A DNA stretch of 64,000 bases. Origin: Scenedesmus sp. ARA3 (lineage: Eukaryota > Chlorophyta > Chlorophyceae > Sphaeropleales > Scenedesmaceae). The notes beneath the pieces were generated by a model. That model was not told the origin of the DNA, ran no database searches, and saw only the letters and a list, made by a program, of their open reading frames with translations. A program made the position numbers and the translations under genes. The DNA is taken from positions 195,866-259,865 of the forward strand of contig RWJK01001672.1 of NCBI GenBank assembly GCA_004335835.1, in the 5' to 3' direction. Within the stretch, counting starts at the first letter, position 1. Each line of letters opens with the position of its first letter. This document shows, one piece after another, positions 26,401-39,100 of this stretch.

Positions 26401-29400
26401 AGATGAGAATGCCCTGCAGGTCAAATACACATCACAATAACTGACAGCAAGCACGCCCCAGCTCAGCAGCCGCAGCTGCAGCAACCAGCCAGCAGCCTGC
26501 AGCCACTCACGGTTCTCTGCTGCCTTGACCTTCAGCGCCAGCAGCTGCATCTTGGCAGCCTCAAAGGCCTCTGCCTGAGCACGCGCCTCCTCTTTGTGCT
26601 GCTCCAGCTGCTGCTGCAGCACCTGCAGCTCAGCACGTGCCGCTGCCTCTGCTGCAGTGGCGGTCTCTGCCTGTTGCTGGGAGAGAGCCAGCTGCTGCTT
26701 GACCTGCAGTGTGACGAGCAAGGCAAGGGAGATAACAGTGCAGGGAGTGTTGAGTGAGTTGTTGCGGCTGCTGTTAACGACTGTAGGACTGCACTGTGCG
26801 CAGCACAGGCTGTGTGCGGCACAGGTTCTGCGCAGCACATGTGGTGTCAATCAGCATGCTGTGCAGTGCCACGGATCATATATCCCAGCCCTTGCTCTCA
26901 ATGCAGCCAGCGACACCCAACCTTTGCATGGTATCTGCACACGCTGGTCTGTCCACATCAGCACCTCGCACCTGCTGTAGCTGCCCATCCTGCTGTGCCA
27001 CAGCGGCTTCAGCAGACGCCACCAGCTCTGCCGCCTGCTTCTCTGCTGCCTTGGCACGCTCCTCAGCCACCTCGATCTGCTCCTGGTGCTGTTGCTGCAG
27101 CTGCAGCATCTGCTGCTTCGCCTGCTGCAGCTCAGCCTTTGCAGCCGCAGAGCGCTCCTTCTCTACCGCTGCAGTTGCTGCAGCAGCAACAGCCACCACG
27201 AGCGCCTCATCCTTGGCTGCAGCACTCTCTCTTGCAGCCGCAGCTGCAGCATCTGCAGCAGCTGTTGCGGCGGCAGCTGACACAACACGCTTGGCGCTTG
27301 TCAGCCGCATGTTGGTCAAACGCTGCTGCAGCTCCTTTGACTTGGTTGCCAGCTCCTCCTTGGACGCCCGCTCTGCTGACAGCTGCTGCTTCGTCTGCTG
27401 CAGCTCTCCCTTGGTCTGCACCAGCTTTGCTGCCGCTGCTTGAGCCTCCGCAGCAGCAGCAGCCTTCTCACCCTGTGCCTTGCTGACTGCTGCTGTAACA
27501 ACAGCAGCATGCTGCTGGCCGGTGCTGCGGATGTTGACCAGCCGCTGGCGCAGCTCTGCTGCTGTTGACTTGAAGCTTGTGCTTGCTGCCTGCTCATGTG
27601 CAAGCTGCTGCTTGGTGGTGGTGAAACCAGCTTTCAGCGCCATGAGCTGTGGGTTGGCATTGTAATGAATGTGCACGGATAAGACACCAGAGCAAAGCGG
27701 CAGCAGCGGCAGCATCAAAGGTCAGACGTGTTGACGGTGGGGGACTGCAAAGCGTCCAATGCCATGCAGCAGACAGTAGCAGCAGCAGCCCAGGCCAGCA
27801 ACGTGGGAGGCAGGCAGACAGGTAATTGGCACGGCTGCTCTGTCACGCACATCCACACCCATTTGTGCATGGAAAGAACCATCAAAGTGCATGCGTCCTG
27901 CAAGCATCCTCACCTGTGCCGCAGACTCCTGCTGCTGCCGCCTGCTGGCCGCAAGCTTCTCCTTGAGCTGGCTCAGCTGCCCAGTGAGCTGCTTGTTGCT
28001 GCTCTCCCGCACGCTGGCCATGTTGTGGATGCGCTGCTGCAGCACTGCCGTGGCCTCCTCCAGCGTCTCTGCGCGCTGGCGCTCGCTGTGCAGCGCGTCA
28101 CCTGCAGGACAACGCCGGTAGAGTTTGGAGCAGCAATGTTTGACGTGAGAGATGAAGGGCAAGGCAGGGGGGAGGGGTTGATAAAGGATAACATGCGGTC
28201 GTCCTGTGTGGTGCAGGGCATCTCTGTTGGCATAATGTGTGTGATGCCTGCTGTTAGCATCAACTGGTTGCAGCTACTGGCAGGTGCTGCCTACACCAAG
28301 GTGCCACACAGACACCCAGTGAACCATCTGTGCTGCTCATGCGCAAGTCAAAACAGGCTGGTCACTCACGTGTGTCAACCACAACCTGCTGCAGCTGCCC
28401 CACTTGCTCCTCTTTGACCTTCAGCTCCACCTGCTGCTGCTCAACCACCTCAGCAACAGTCTGCAGCTGCGCCTGCACAGCCTGCTTCTCCTGCTCAGCT
28501 GCCTGCAGCCGCTGATGTGCCTGCAAGGCCTCCTGCTCCGCACGCGCTGCCAGCTGTGCTGACATTTCTGCTTCTGCTCGTGCTGCTGCAGCTTGTGCCT
28601 CTGCTGCGGCTGCCTGGCCTGCTGCTGCCTGCAGGGCTGCCTCAAGCTTGTTGCGCTGGTTGCTGAGGGCGTTCGCGCGCGCGCGCTCGGCCCGCAGCGT
28701 GGAACCTGAAAGCAAACAACAGCAGGCGATCATATGTGAAGGCTGATGCAGCAGTGCCAGCACAGCCGCAGTTCCTGCAGGTTGGAAACATACAGCCAAG
28801 CGCGTATGACCAGCGCAGGATAACAAGCGCAGCCCAGTAGTTGGCAGTTCAAGATGAGCAGCCCCTGCAGTTTGCTCAAACCACCAGTGCCTGGTCAAGG
28901 CATTAACGCAGATTGTGTTTGACTGTACTCACATGCGTCTTCGAATTCATGATGCAGCTTGGTGACCTCCTGGTGCAGCCTGCCGCTGCTGCTGCGCTCG
29001 CTGTCGAGCTCCTGCAAGGCAGCAGTCAACTGCTCCTTTGCTGACACCAGCTGCCCATCCAGCTGCTGTCCTGCAAGCTGCAGCTCGCACAGCTCCTTCT
29101 GCTGCTGCTCATGCAGCGCAGCAAGCTTGGCCTCGTGCTCGTCCTGCAGCTGCTGCTGTGCGCTGGCTGCCTCTGCTGTTGCAAGTGCAAGGGACTGCTT
29201 GTGCGCCTGGCGTTCGTCCTGCAGCTGCTGCTGCAGCGCATGAAGCTCTGCAGAGGCCACGTCCAGGGAGTCCTGGGTGCTCTCCAGCTGCTGGGCGATG
29301 TCAGAAGACTGAAGGCAGGGGCAGAAGAACGCAGCAAGCAAGGGCAGCATTTTTAGCACTTGAACCAGTGTTATCCCACACTAAACAGCCTGCAGGAGTG

Positions 29401-32400
29401 GCTGCATGTCAGCTTTGCACAAACTTCCAGCCTAGTTCTGCCCAAAGTTATTGATTTGCTGCATCACGTCCTGCACATTTAGCAAGCAGGCACCGCTGCT
29501 CTTGCTGACCAGCGCAACAACAAAACCGCAACACCTACCTGCTGCTGCTCATGCAGGAGGGCACAGGTCAGCTCCCTCAGCTCTGTCTCTGCTGCTGCGC
29601 GCATCTTGGTAGCAGCAGCCAGCCGGTCATGAGCCTCCTGCAGCTGCTTCTGCACCAGCGACAGCGCCACGCTGTTGGCCTGCTTGCTGCCTTCCTGCAA
29701 GGCCCCACCGCTGCTGCTGCCTGCGCTGCGGCTTCCAGCACTGCTGCTAGCCTTGCTGGCACTCTGCTGTGCAGCAGAGACTACCGCAGCTGCTGCTACA
29801 GCAGCGCCAGCAGCCAACTGCTCTGTAGGGCTGCCTGCGCGTGAGCCCCTAGGTGTCCTGCGAGGGCTGGGAGTGGGAGAGGGCACACGCCGAGGGGCCC
29901 AGCCCTTCTGTTGCAGGATCAACCGCCCTTCAAGCCGAGCCACCTCCTCTCCTAGATGCTTTGCATACGCCTCTGCTGCTTCCTTTGCCTGCCGCTCAAC
30001 CTCTAGCAGCTGCTGCGCTGCTGCTGCCTCAGCCCTCATGGCCTCTGCAACCTTGCGCTCTGCTTCCAAGCTGCTTGCTGCCAGCTCGGCAGACTTTATC
30101 GCTGCCTCGGCATCCTGCTGCTGCAGCGCGTGCAGCGCATGTGCAGCAGCAGCAGCTTCCGCGGCCTTTGCCTGCAGCTGCTGCAGTAGCTCTGGTGTAA
30201 GAGTGGTGAGGGCATCTGAGACTGCAGGAAGCTCCTTCAGCAGCGCCTGCAGCAGCCCTGGTGACAGCCGGGCAAGCAAGGCCTCGGCATCAACAGCAGC
30301 TGCATCTGCCGCACTAGCACTTGCAGGAACCTCGGCCCCAGCCACAGCAGGTGCTGAACGCCAGTTGCTGCGCCAGTTAGGGTCCCTGGTGCTGCTGCTG
30401 CTGCTGTTGCTACTAGATTCAGCACTAGCCCCCATCTCAGCTGCGCTCGGCAGCGGCGCAGAGCGCCAGTTGCTGCGCCAGTCGGGGTCCCTGCCAGCGC
30501 TGCAACTGCTGCTATCACCGCTGTTCTGCCCAGCAGCTGATTCTGCATTGCCAGCAGCACGTCGCCAGCTCAGAGGTACCTCCACCTTCTGCTGCTTCTG
30601 CTTCTCCTCCTGACTCCTCTCCTTCTCCAGCACAGCACCGCCGCGTGCTGCTGCTGCTGCTGCTGCCACAACTCCAGCCCTAGGCCCCACTCCATCTGCC
30701 TGGCCGCTGCCGCCAGGCTTTCCTGCAAGCCCACCGCTGCCAGCCGCCGGGGCGCCACCACTGGCGCTGCCGTTGCCGGCGTTGCTGCGCGCCATCTTGC
30801 TGCTCGTGACTGCGCTGCGGAAGCTGTCGCGGCTGGCCGCAAACGCCGCAGCAGCGCCGGCAGTGGCGCCACCTGCAAACGCCACAAAGCCACCAGACAG
30901 CACCAGCCGCACTAACTGCTGCGGATCCTGCAGCAGCTGTGCTAGTGCAGGATGCAGCAGCTGCTGCTCCTGCTGCATGGCCTTCAGGCGCTGCGAGCTT
31001 GCCTGCACAAAGCTCATCAGACGGCCCTCGGTGGCTTGCAGGCTGCTGATTTCGGAGTGTGCTGCTTCGCGCAGCTGGCTGACTAGCCGCAGGAGTGACT
31101 CCTCCTGTGCTTTGAGAGCGTTGAGGGCCTCTGACTCTGCATCTTTGACGCGGTCGAGCTCGGCTTGCAGCGACTCCACCCTGCAAGCACACAGGCACAG
31201 GAGCACGCAGAGAACACGCAGTTTGGTTACCAGATTGACAGGCCAGGGGAGCGTGCCGGCCACGACCAGCACAAGCACATTGCTAACACAAGATGGCAGA
31301 CATTGAATAAGAGCCGGCTACTGGATGCTCGTGTACTTGCGACCATAAGTTTTTGCACGCAGAAGCGGCACCAATCCGCCATTTTGTGGCTGAAAGGCAG
31401 GAAAGACCAACATAAATGCGCCAGCAGCATGCGCAGCACCAGCAAGAAAGCCGCAAGATGCAGAATACATTCCAATTCTATCGAGCCCTGCACTCACTCC
31501 GTGGCCCTCTCAGCTGCAGCGTGCTCCTCAAACAGAGCACTGTGCTGCTCCACCTGCTTTCGCAGATCCTGCTGCTGCTGCTGCAGCTGCTGCGCCAGCT
31601 TCTGCTGCTGCTGCTCCAGCTGCTGCTGTGCTTGCTGCGCCTGCTGCTGCAGTGACTGCTGCACCTGCTGCGCCTGCTGCTGCAGTGTCTGTCGCACCTG
31701 CTGCAGTGTCTGCTGTGCCTGCTGCTGCAGCTGTGACTGCTGCTGCCGCTGCTGCTGTTGCTCAGGCTTTTGTGCTGTAGCCACGACCTGCTGCAAGCTT
31801 TGCTGATGCTGCTGCTGAGGCTTTGGCTTCTTGCGCAGCTTCCTCTGCTGCTGTACTGGCTGCAGCTGCTGGTCTGGTCCACACATTTCCTCTGTGAGAG
31901 AAGCACTGAATGCATCCTGCAGGCAGCACCAGAACGCAGGCACATCACAAGCCAGGTAAGCATCTAGAACTAGTGACGAACAGGCATGCTGCGCTGCCAC
32001 ATTCCTCAGGCCTTCTAGACAATGAACTAGACTCCTGAGCAGAACATTGGAGCAAGGCAGATGCAGCCAGCAGCTGATGACCATTCGCTGCATCTTATTC
32101 AAGGGGCTGCAACCTAAACATCCGACAGAGCAGGACACCAAGTTCTTGTATCAACAAGCCTCTTTTATGTCCATGCCATGCATGTCATGCTCGAACTTCA
32201 CTTGCCTCATAGTCTTGTGCTGTTAGCCGCGACCGCACTTGCTGCTTCACTGCTGCGGTGAGGATGTCATCGGAGCTGCTATATGGAGCCTGGACATCCA
32301 AAACCACTGTGTGTGCTGGTATATCCAGCAGCCCTGCTTGACTTGCTGCAGGATTGACCGCCTGCATGAAATGCACACAGCGCAGCACAGCAGTGCATCA

Positions 32401-32816
32401 GTGCACAGTCAGCAGCACATGTGTCAAGATGAGGCTGTAGCATAGCACACAGCAGAGTCCAATCCTTCTCACAGTGAATGATACAAAATCAGCTGCTGCG
32501 TTCTATTTGATTGCGATAAGCTGGAACTCCGCATGCCGTAGCTCCGACACGCACGGGCGCAGCACAGGTGAGGCTGAGCACACTGCCTGTCACTCACCAC
32601 ACCAAGAGAAGCAAGTCCCAGCATGGCTGCACTTGCAGTGTGTTTGATCCAAGCTGCTCTTTCCTCTTCATTGGCGCTATGTGAGTCATTACAGCTGGGG
32701 CGTGCACGAGGTGGGGTAAGGCTACGGCTTCGTGGAGTAGTGGGGCTGCGCTGCGTCACTGACGCCTGCCTCCCGCGACCAGCATGGCCACGGGAAGCAA
32801 CCGTAGAGAGCTGCAT
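20445..32816 (-). CDS. Giant coiled-coil protein, probably organelle-targeted
   Basis: Seventeen exons join in phase: 32816-32598, 32361-32206, 31916-31498, 31180-29539, 29308-28933, 28705-28370, 28101-27914, 27646-26972, 26703-26511, 26193-25972, 25646-25428, 25114-24714, 24524-24387, 24196-23788, 23581-23468, 23227-23087 and 22612-20815. A last exon 20715-20445 is possible; otherwise the protein ends at TGA 20811. Length is 2,550-2,640 residues. The first 40 residues are rich in Arg, Ser, Thr and Pro, like a chloroplast transit peptide, followed by hydrophobic AAMLGLASLGV. Exon 4 has one probable membrane span (LSGGFVAFAGGATAGAAAA) and two RDP(D/N)WRSNWRSAP repeats. The rest is Glu/Gln/Ala coiled coil with a repeated LQQR(I/L) motif. 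The C-terminal 400 residues are Ser/Pro/Asp-rich with a second hydrophobic run (GAVAVEALAVFAAAVAVG). The plan recalls MFP1-like thylakoid filament proteins, but I cannot show homology. Confidence 0.7.
22552..22872 (-). repeat. Exon-edge echo: three copies of one acceptor region
   Basis: The start of the 22612-20815 exon (GTTGATGTGGAGCATGACC on the minus strand) recurs 146 bp upstream at 22698-22767 and in part at 22840-22872. All three copies are preceded by CTGCAG. The spacer with ACAGACAAGGCCTGTCAA is also doubled. Confidence 0.85.
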
Positions 32817-34568
32817 GGAAACTGCGCGTTTCCGCCTGCAGCAGGCAGAAGTGGCTGTCGAGCAGCCCTTACTGACTTTGGGAAATTGCTGCCAGAACTA
32901 AATGTTTTGTGCAAAAGACAACTGTGGGTTACGTGAAAGAAAACTGTTTGTACTTCTTAGGGCAAGGAGAGCAAGTATTGACCTAGAGGTACAAGTGTCA
33001 TGGCGTATCCGGTGGCCGATGGCGAGTTGATCAGCCGCTTGTACACCATATTACCCAAAGAGAAACAAAAGCATTAGTGAAGGCTGCTCAGCCAATGTGA
33101 GGTCTTTTGCCTGCAGACTGAGCGGCCAAGTAACATCCTCTTCTACGCCCTGGGCGTGAGCGCTTGAAGGACAGAGTCGACAACAAACTCACACTAGTAT
33201 CGATTACCAGCGACATATCACTGCTGGCAGGTCAGTAGCGGCCGGCTCGCCTGGCCGCATCGTGTTGCCCCAGTGTACAGCAAGGCCTCGCCTGGCCTGC
33301 AGTCAGCCAGGCACAGCCTAAATGGCGGGAGGAGCCAAGTCGCAGCCACATCCGAGATATGCCAATACTTGCATGGGACACAAACGTTACAACCGGTTGT
33401 GTAGCGATCGCTCATGCAAATGCAGGAACAAGAAATGGATGCCGCGGCGCCTGCAGCATACACAAGTAGTAGAGCGACTGCCCGGCAGTAGGCCATACCA
33501 TGCCTGGGCCCTGCAGTGCTTTTGCTGTCATGCTTGTGGATGGTGCCAAATGCAGCACGCCTGCTCGCACCTGCTATGCGCACTTGAATAAACAACACTG
33601 CGTCCAACAGGCATCTTTGCAGTACGTGCCCACTGGCAGAAAATACAGTAGTAGCAGGACAGCAGCACGTGCGTGTTTTAGCAATGCTGGCACAGCAATA
33701 AGCACAAGGCGGCACGTCCAAGCACATTACGTGCCGCGCCAGCCAATGACATGATGTGTCTCCAACTGCAAACAGCACACAAACAAAAGAAACAGCATGC
33801 CGGAACTAACGCCTGCAGGAACCAATGCAGGTGGCACACGACAGACGATGACACTGCAGTGCATGGCAGCAACACACACGCGACAGCCCTGCCATTCCAT
33901 GTGATAAACACAATAATGGAAGCGCGACTCAACCATATCCACCAGAACCCTGGCACGGTTGCCTGCTAGCTGCGGTTGCTGTCAGAGCGTCACGGTTGCG
34001 GAAGGCAGCATATATGCCATACGCGGTGCAGAACATCAGGCAGCATATGCCTGCATCAAGATGAGCATGGATAACACCTCCTCGCGCAAGGTGCATCCAC
34101 AGCCAGTGTGATAAATGCAGCATCTATGCTACGAAGAGGTGCTCCCTACACCAAGCAGATTGCACCACAGCTGTGTGCTGGCAACCAGTGCTTGCTGTGT
34201 TAGGAGGGTGGTTGGTCACTGATGGGCGACTTGTGCTTGCAGGATGCATGGGGGCCATGGACATCAGCGGCAAGGCAAGGCACAGACATACAAGTGCTTG
34301 CAGGTGCGATGCTGCATGCGGGGCAAGCACTAGACCTGTTGCCACAGCTGCACAAGCTGCACCGCCACCCAGACAAGCCACTGCACAGCAACCGCGATGA
34401 CCATGCACTGCTGAAGCTTGGCCGGTCGTTGTGCTGAAGCGAGGGGCGCCCCTGCACCTGCCACATGTAGCAATGCAGCATGCTGCTGTGATGCTGCCAT
34501 GATGGCGCGGATATTGAGCTTCTTTGGGGTGATCTGCAGCTCTGGCGTTCTGTGCGTTCAAGCGCCCT
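32817..34568. other. Promoter region of coiled-coil gene and TRAPPC2 3' UTR
   Basis: The first few hundred bases are the likely promoter of the minus-strand coiled-coil gene. The rest is probably the 3' UTR of TRAPPC2; TTACA at 33387-33391 is a candidate minus-strand poly(A) word. Several short open frames here have no splice context or recognisable motif. Confidence 0.4.
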
Positions 34569-35800
34569 TCACCCCAGCATACGCTTGGCAAGCATCTTGA
34601 CTTTCTGGTCAAAGGGCTTTGAAGTGATGCGAGTGCTGGCTGTGTGGAAAGGGTTGAGCATGATCTGCAAGCAGAACAACAGCAGATAGCAGAAGCAGCC
34701 CAGCAGACATGGGGTAAGAGCATATGCACAAGACATCATGAAGGTTGCGTTGTTCAGTGGCACTGCTGAAGTACAGATTTTTTTTATGAGCCACACTGCT
34801 GCAGAAAGCCATGTCCCACATACACACCAGTCACTCACTTTCTGCACGCCTGCAGCAGGCATGTTTGAGCAAGTCTACCTGCTTGCCACATGGTGTACTG
34901 CCACAGCTGCTAAGCTGGCACTACAGCCAGCCCTATTTGCTGGGTTGATTGCATGTGTCGGGTGCCAACAAACACAACACACTCTTCATCCCCTGTTGCT
35001 CCGCTGGGCCAGCAGCCAAATATGGCAGCCTGAAATAAAGTCTCACCCGCAGGTACAGCTCCTGTACCTCTGTGAAGAAGCCCCTGATCGCATCGTCGCT
35101 CTTGCCGTCATGCAGCAGCAGGAAGCGCGCGTTGCCTGGCGTGACATATGCCGTCACAAACAGGTTGTTGAAACGGTCCACGGTCTGCAGCAAGGCAGAA
35201 AGTGAAGCGTGTGAACAAAACATGCATACATACAAAGCATGTGCTGACAGCTGGTCAGTAGTGATCCTGAACCACACAAGCTGATAACTGTACTGGAACA
35301 ACAATGCTGCCGGTGACATGTTGCTTGTTCTAGCTCCCAAGCAGAGTGCTGCAACATGCTTCACTTGGTGTCACGCATGTGCTGCCTCAGCACATCGCAG
35401 CACGCAGCTGTGAATAGCTGCAGAGCTGCCCTGTGCAGCTGATCTGCTCTGCTAGCCTGTGCTGTTGTGGCTGCACAAAGCTGTGCTGTTTGCTGCTGCA
35501 CTGCTGACCTTCAAGTGCAGCTCCTTGGAGCTCCACATAGCCTCATCCACAGCATCCAGAGATGCATGCAGCACAAACTGGTGCAGGTACTGCGTTTGTT
35601 GCTGCAGTCAGCAGCAGCAAACGAGCAGATCACACAGTGCCATCAACAGCAGTAGCACAGCATGATGGGGGTGTGGCCTGGCCTGCCACGGTCCAGCAGC
35701 GCACCTCTTTAGGTCCAGTCAGGTCCACTTCGTAGATAGGGTGATCTTGCTGTCCCACGATCACAAATGTGAGCACACCACCAGGCACGACAACTGACAT
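34569..35800 (-). CDS. TRAPPC2: TRAPP complex subunit 2 (sedlin/TRS20)
   Basis: Four exons, 35800-35705, 35589-35509, 35184-35047 and 34664-34569, all join in phase 0 and give 136 residues, against about 140 for the family. Motifs of the longin-fold sedlin family are clear: TFVIVGQQDHPIYEVDL at the start, LHQFVLHASLDAVDEAMW in exon 2, TVDRFNNLFVTAYVTPGNAR then FLLLHDGKSDDAIRGFF in exon 3, and MLNPFH plus FDQKVKMLAKR in exon 4. The protein is a core subunit of TRAPP complexes, which tether ER-derived and Golgi vesicles and activate Rab GTPases in the cytosol. The start is the ATG just before the longin fold, matching the family. It is divergent from the Rieske oxygenase gene. Confidence 0.95.
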
Positions 35801-36142
35801 GGTGAGGGAACGTACTGCTGTGGACGGTAAAACCGCTGCAGGGTTGCAGAGAGGATTTTGCGTGCTTAATACCAGCGAGGAGCTGCACTGGTCAACATTC
35901 TGCCACAGCAAAAGCAGCGAGTCAGGGTCTGGTTTGGACGAGCGCCAATGTTATCGCCTCGTCGCTGTTTGAAACAGCAAGTTTTGCCAAATCAAGTGAG
36001 AGAACTTAAAAATAGTGCTATATCTTTCTAAATCTGCTCGTAGCGTGGTGCATTCAAGTGCACACATTCCATTAGCGAGTGAGCAGCAGGGTATCTGCGG
36101 CCATTACAAGCTTTGAATAGCCGATCGTGTTGCTGCCGAGTC
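35801..36142. promoter_or_regulatory. Divergent promoter region, TRAPPC2 / Rieske oxygenase
   Basis: Only 342 bases separate the two start codons, so both 5' UTRs and core promoters must lie here. Around 36,000-36,040 the sequence is A/T-rich, unlike its surroundings. No specific factor site was recognised. Confidence 0.5.
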
Positions 36143-39100
36143 ATGCAGCTGTTGGAGCAGCGCTGCAGGGCCCAGCAGGTGCGTGGGATGGGTGTGGTCA
36201 CTGGTGCAGCTCACTGTCCTGGTGTGTCAACGCATTCGGTGTGAGGAGGGCTCTTCAACATTTGCGTTCAAGTGCTTGAGTTGCATTGAAAATAAGTTCA
36301 TATGGCATGCCTGCATGCTGGCTTGCCACCTCAAACCTCCACCCACCCCTGCTCCAACCCTCTTACACTTGCCTTCTGGCGGGGGCACCGCCTGCCATGC
36401 AACTGCTCAGGTGGCCGGCAGCAGGGTCCTGCATGCCAGGCCCATCTTGCCAGTGAGGCAGGTTCAGCTCCAGCGCAGGCGCAGCAGTTTCATCATTCCA
36501 AGGACAGCCGCGCCCTCTGTGGAGGAGGTTACACAGACAGCAACAGCAGGTAGGGCATCACATGCCCACTCCATGTGTATGCATGTGAGATTTGCAGCAA
36601 TCATTGGATCTGCAGCAGTCACTGGCAGCCATTGCCAGTGGCATGCTGCGCTGTAGTACAGCCGTGGCCAGCACTGCATGCGCGCTGCACTGCTACACTG
36701 CATGCGCATATACACACATCAACACCTCTTGCCTCCGCTGCTTAACCTCCTCCACCACAGGCACTGCACAGCTAGCAGGAGAGCAACATCCAGCCAGCAA
36801 CGGCTCCATTTCCGAACCCCAGCAGCAGCAGCAGCAGGCCCAGCAGCAGCAGGATGGCAGCAGCTTCAGCTGGACCAAGCACTGGTGGCCTGTCACCCCC
36901 CTGAGCTACCTGGACCCAAAAAAGCCGGTGCCTGTCACGCTGCTGGGCCACACTTACGTGGTGTGGTTTGACCCCAAGGCTGAGCAGGGCCAGGGCAAGT
37001 GGAGGCTCATGGAGGACCGCTGCCCACACAGGTGGGGAAAGATACATGATAGATGGTTATGTGCTGTTTCAAAAGCAAACTCGGCAGCAGAGATGCCAGC
37101 AGGGGCATGGCAGCACTGGAGCCGCCTGGCAGCGTAGAGCCAGCAGTGTAGCAGCTGCATGTTCAGCAGTTGTGTTTGCTCAGCGTTTGTTCATGTTGTG
37201 CGTCTCTGCTCAGCAGTTGTGCCCGCCAGCCAGTGCTGGCCATCAAGCGGCCGGCCGTACTGCTGTTCATCAGCTGCCACTCACTCATTGCCGTCATGTG
37301 CCTCCTGTCAAGCTGCTGCTGCTACTGCTGCTGCTGCTGCTGCTGACGTGTGTGTGCAACGCGCCCAGGCTGGCACCGCTGAGTGAGCGACGCAGCGATG
37401 AGCACGATAGCCTCATGTGCTCGACCCCAATTCGGTTGCGCATGCTTACGCCTGCTGCTGCTGCTGCTGCTGCTGCTGCGTCCAGGCTGGCGCCGCTGAG
37501 TGAGGGGCGCATCGATGAGGACGGCACCCTGATGTGCAGCTACCACGGCTGGCAGTTTGCCGGCAGCGGCGAGTGCATGCGCATCCCCCAGGTGTGCAGT
37601 AGCACGTGCAGAAGCGTGTCACAAGAGGCAGCTGTGCTTACGGCAGTTGGCACCTCCTGCTACGCCCTGCTCTTTACACTCACATGCAGCACTGACCCTT
37701 TGATCGCCAGCTGTATACTTCTGTATAGGTTTACAAATGCTTCTACCGTGCTGCACGCTGTGATCAAGAAGGGTATCAGCCACCATGCTCGCATTTTGCT
37801 GCTACCATGCCATGCCGTGCAGTTGGCCATCCCGCGTAGATGAGGCGGCCTGCGCTTCCCCACCCACCTTTGTAACGTCATACCCCTATTACATCAAGGA
37901 CTCATGCTTGAACTGCCGTGTAATGCTGTGCTGCACAGATTGGTGATCCCGCAAAGATGAAGGCTGCCTGCGCCTCCCCGCGCGCCTGCGTGGCATCCTT
38001 CCCCACCACTGTTGTCAACGGCCTGCTGTATGCGTGGCTGGAGGCAGGCCCAGCAGCAGAGGCCGAGGCAGCAGCAGTGAAGCCGTATGTCATGCCGGAG
38101 CTTGAGGCCAGCCAGATTAAGATGTGGGGCATGACTGAGCAGCCAGTGGACTACACGTTCTGGCTGGAGCAAGGCATGGTGGGTGGCGGCAGCTGACTAG
38201 CGCGTGTTTATGTTGCAGCTGGCGGGTGTGCAAGCAAGGCACTGAACGCCTCTCTTGGCTTGGTTTATGTCAGAGCAGCCTTTGGCCTGTTTGTGTTGTG
38301 ACAGGGTGTGCTGAGGCATCTCACACTGCTAGTGTAACAGCTGTTCTTGCAGTGGCCTGATTGCAGTGGTCTGATTGCGTCAACATCCCCAATACCTGCT
38401 GTGACTTTGCCTGCTTTGCTGTGCAGGACCCCACGCACGCCAACTACCTGCACCACACATGTAGGGATGAGCATCAGTTGCTGTGCTGCATGTTTCGGTC
38501 AAAAAATCCAGTTGCTCCTGCTGCGCAGCAGGGCAGCTGTACTTTGTCTTCTGGCAGCAAGTGCTGATAGACAGCCGTTTAATGATGTCTTGACATGTGC
38601 AGACCTTGCCAAAGCAGCTGGAGCTGCGGCACCGTGCATATCAGAGTCAGGCTGATTATAAAGCCAGCCTGCCTTCGAACCTACAGCCAGGTGGCGTGCA
38701 TCTGATGCCGGGCTGCTGCTGAACATCGAGCTGACACGGTGTCTGTGCGGCTTTGCTTGCTGTTTGCGCAGGCGGCTTCCCCATGAGTGATGCACTGCCC
38801 ATGCCTGGCGAGGCTCTGCCAAAAGAAGTGGACCTCAAGGAAGGATACCTCTGGAAGTGAGTGCTCGGCTGCACTGGGATATAACACACACCGGTCGCAT
38901 GTTCTTTGAACAGGTTTTGACGCATGTTGACGTGTGCATGCATGATCAAAAACATGTGCATGGGGGCTTGGACGGCAGCTATCATTAAGCTGAGCGCCTT
39001 AGTTGTTATTTGACATGCCTGTGCGCACATGAGGCAGTTTGCAGGTTATTTGCCCGCTTGCACGTGGCTACTTGACTGCTGTGGATTGAAGCTGGCCACA

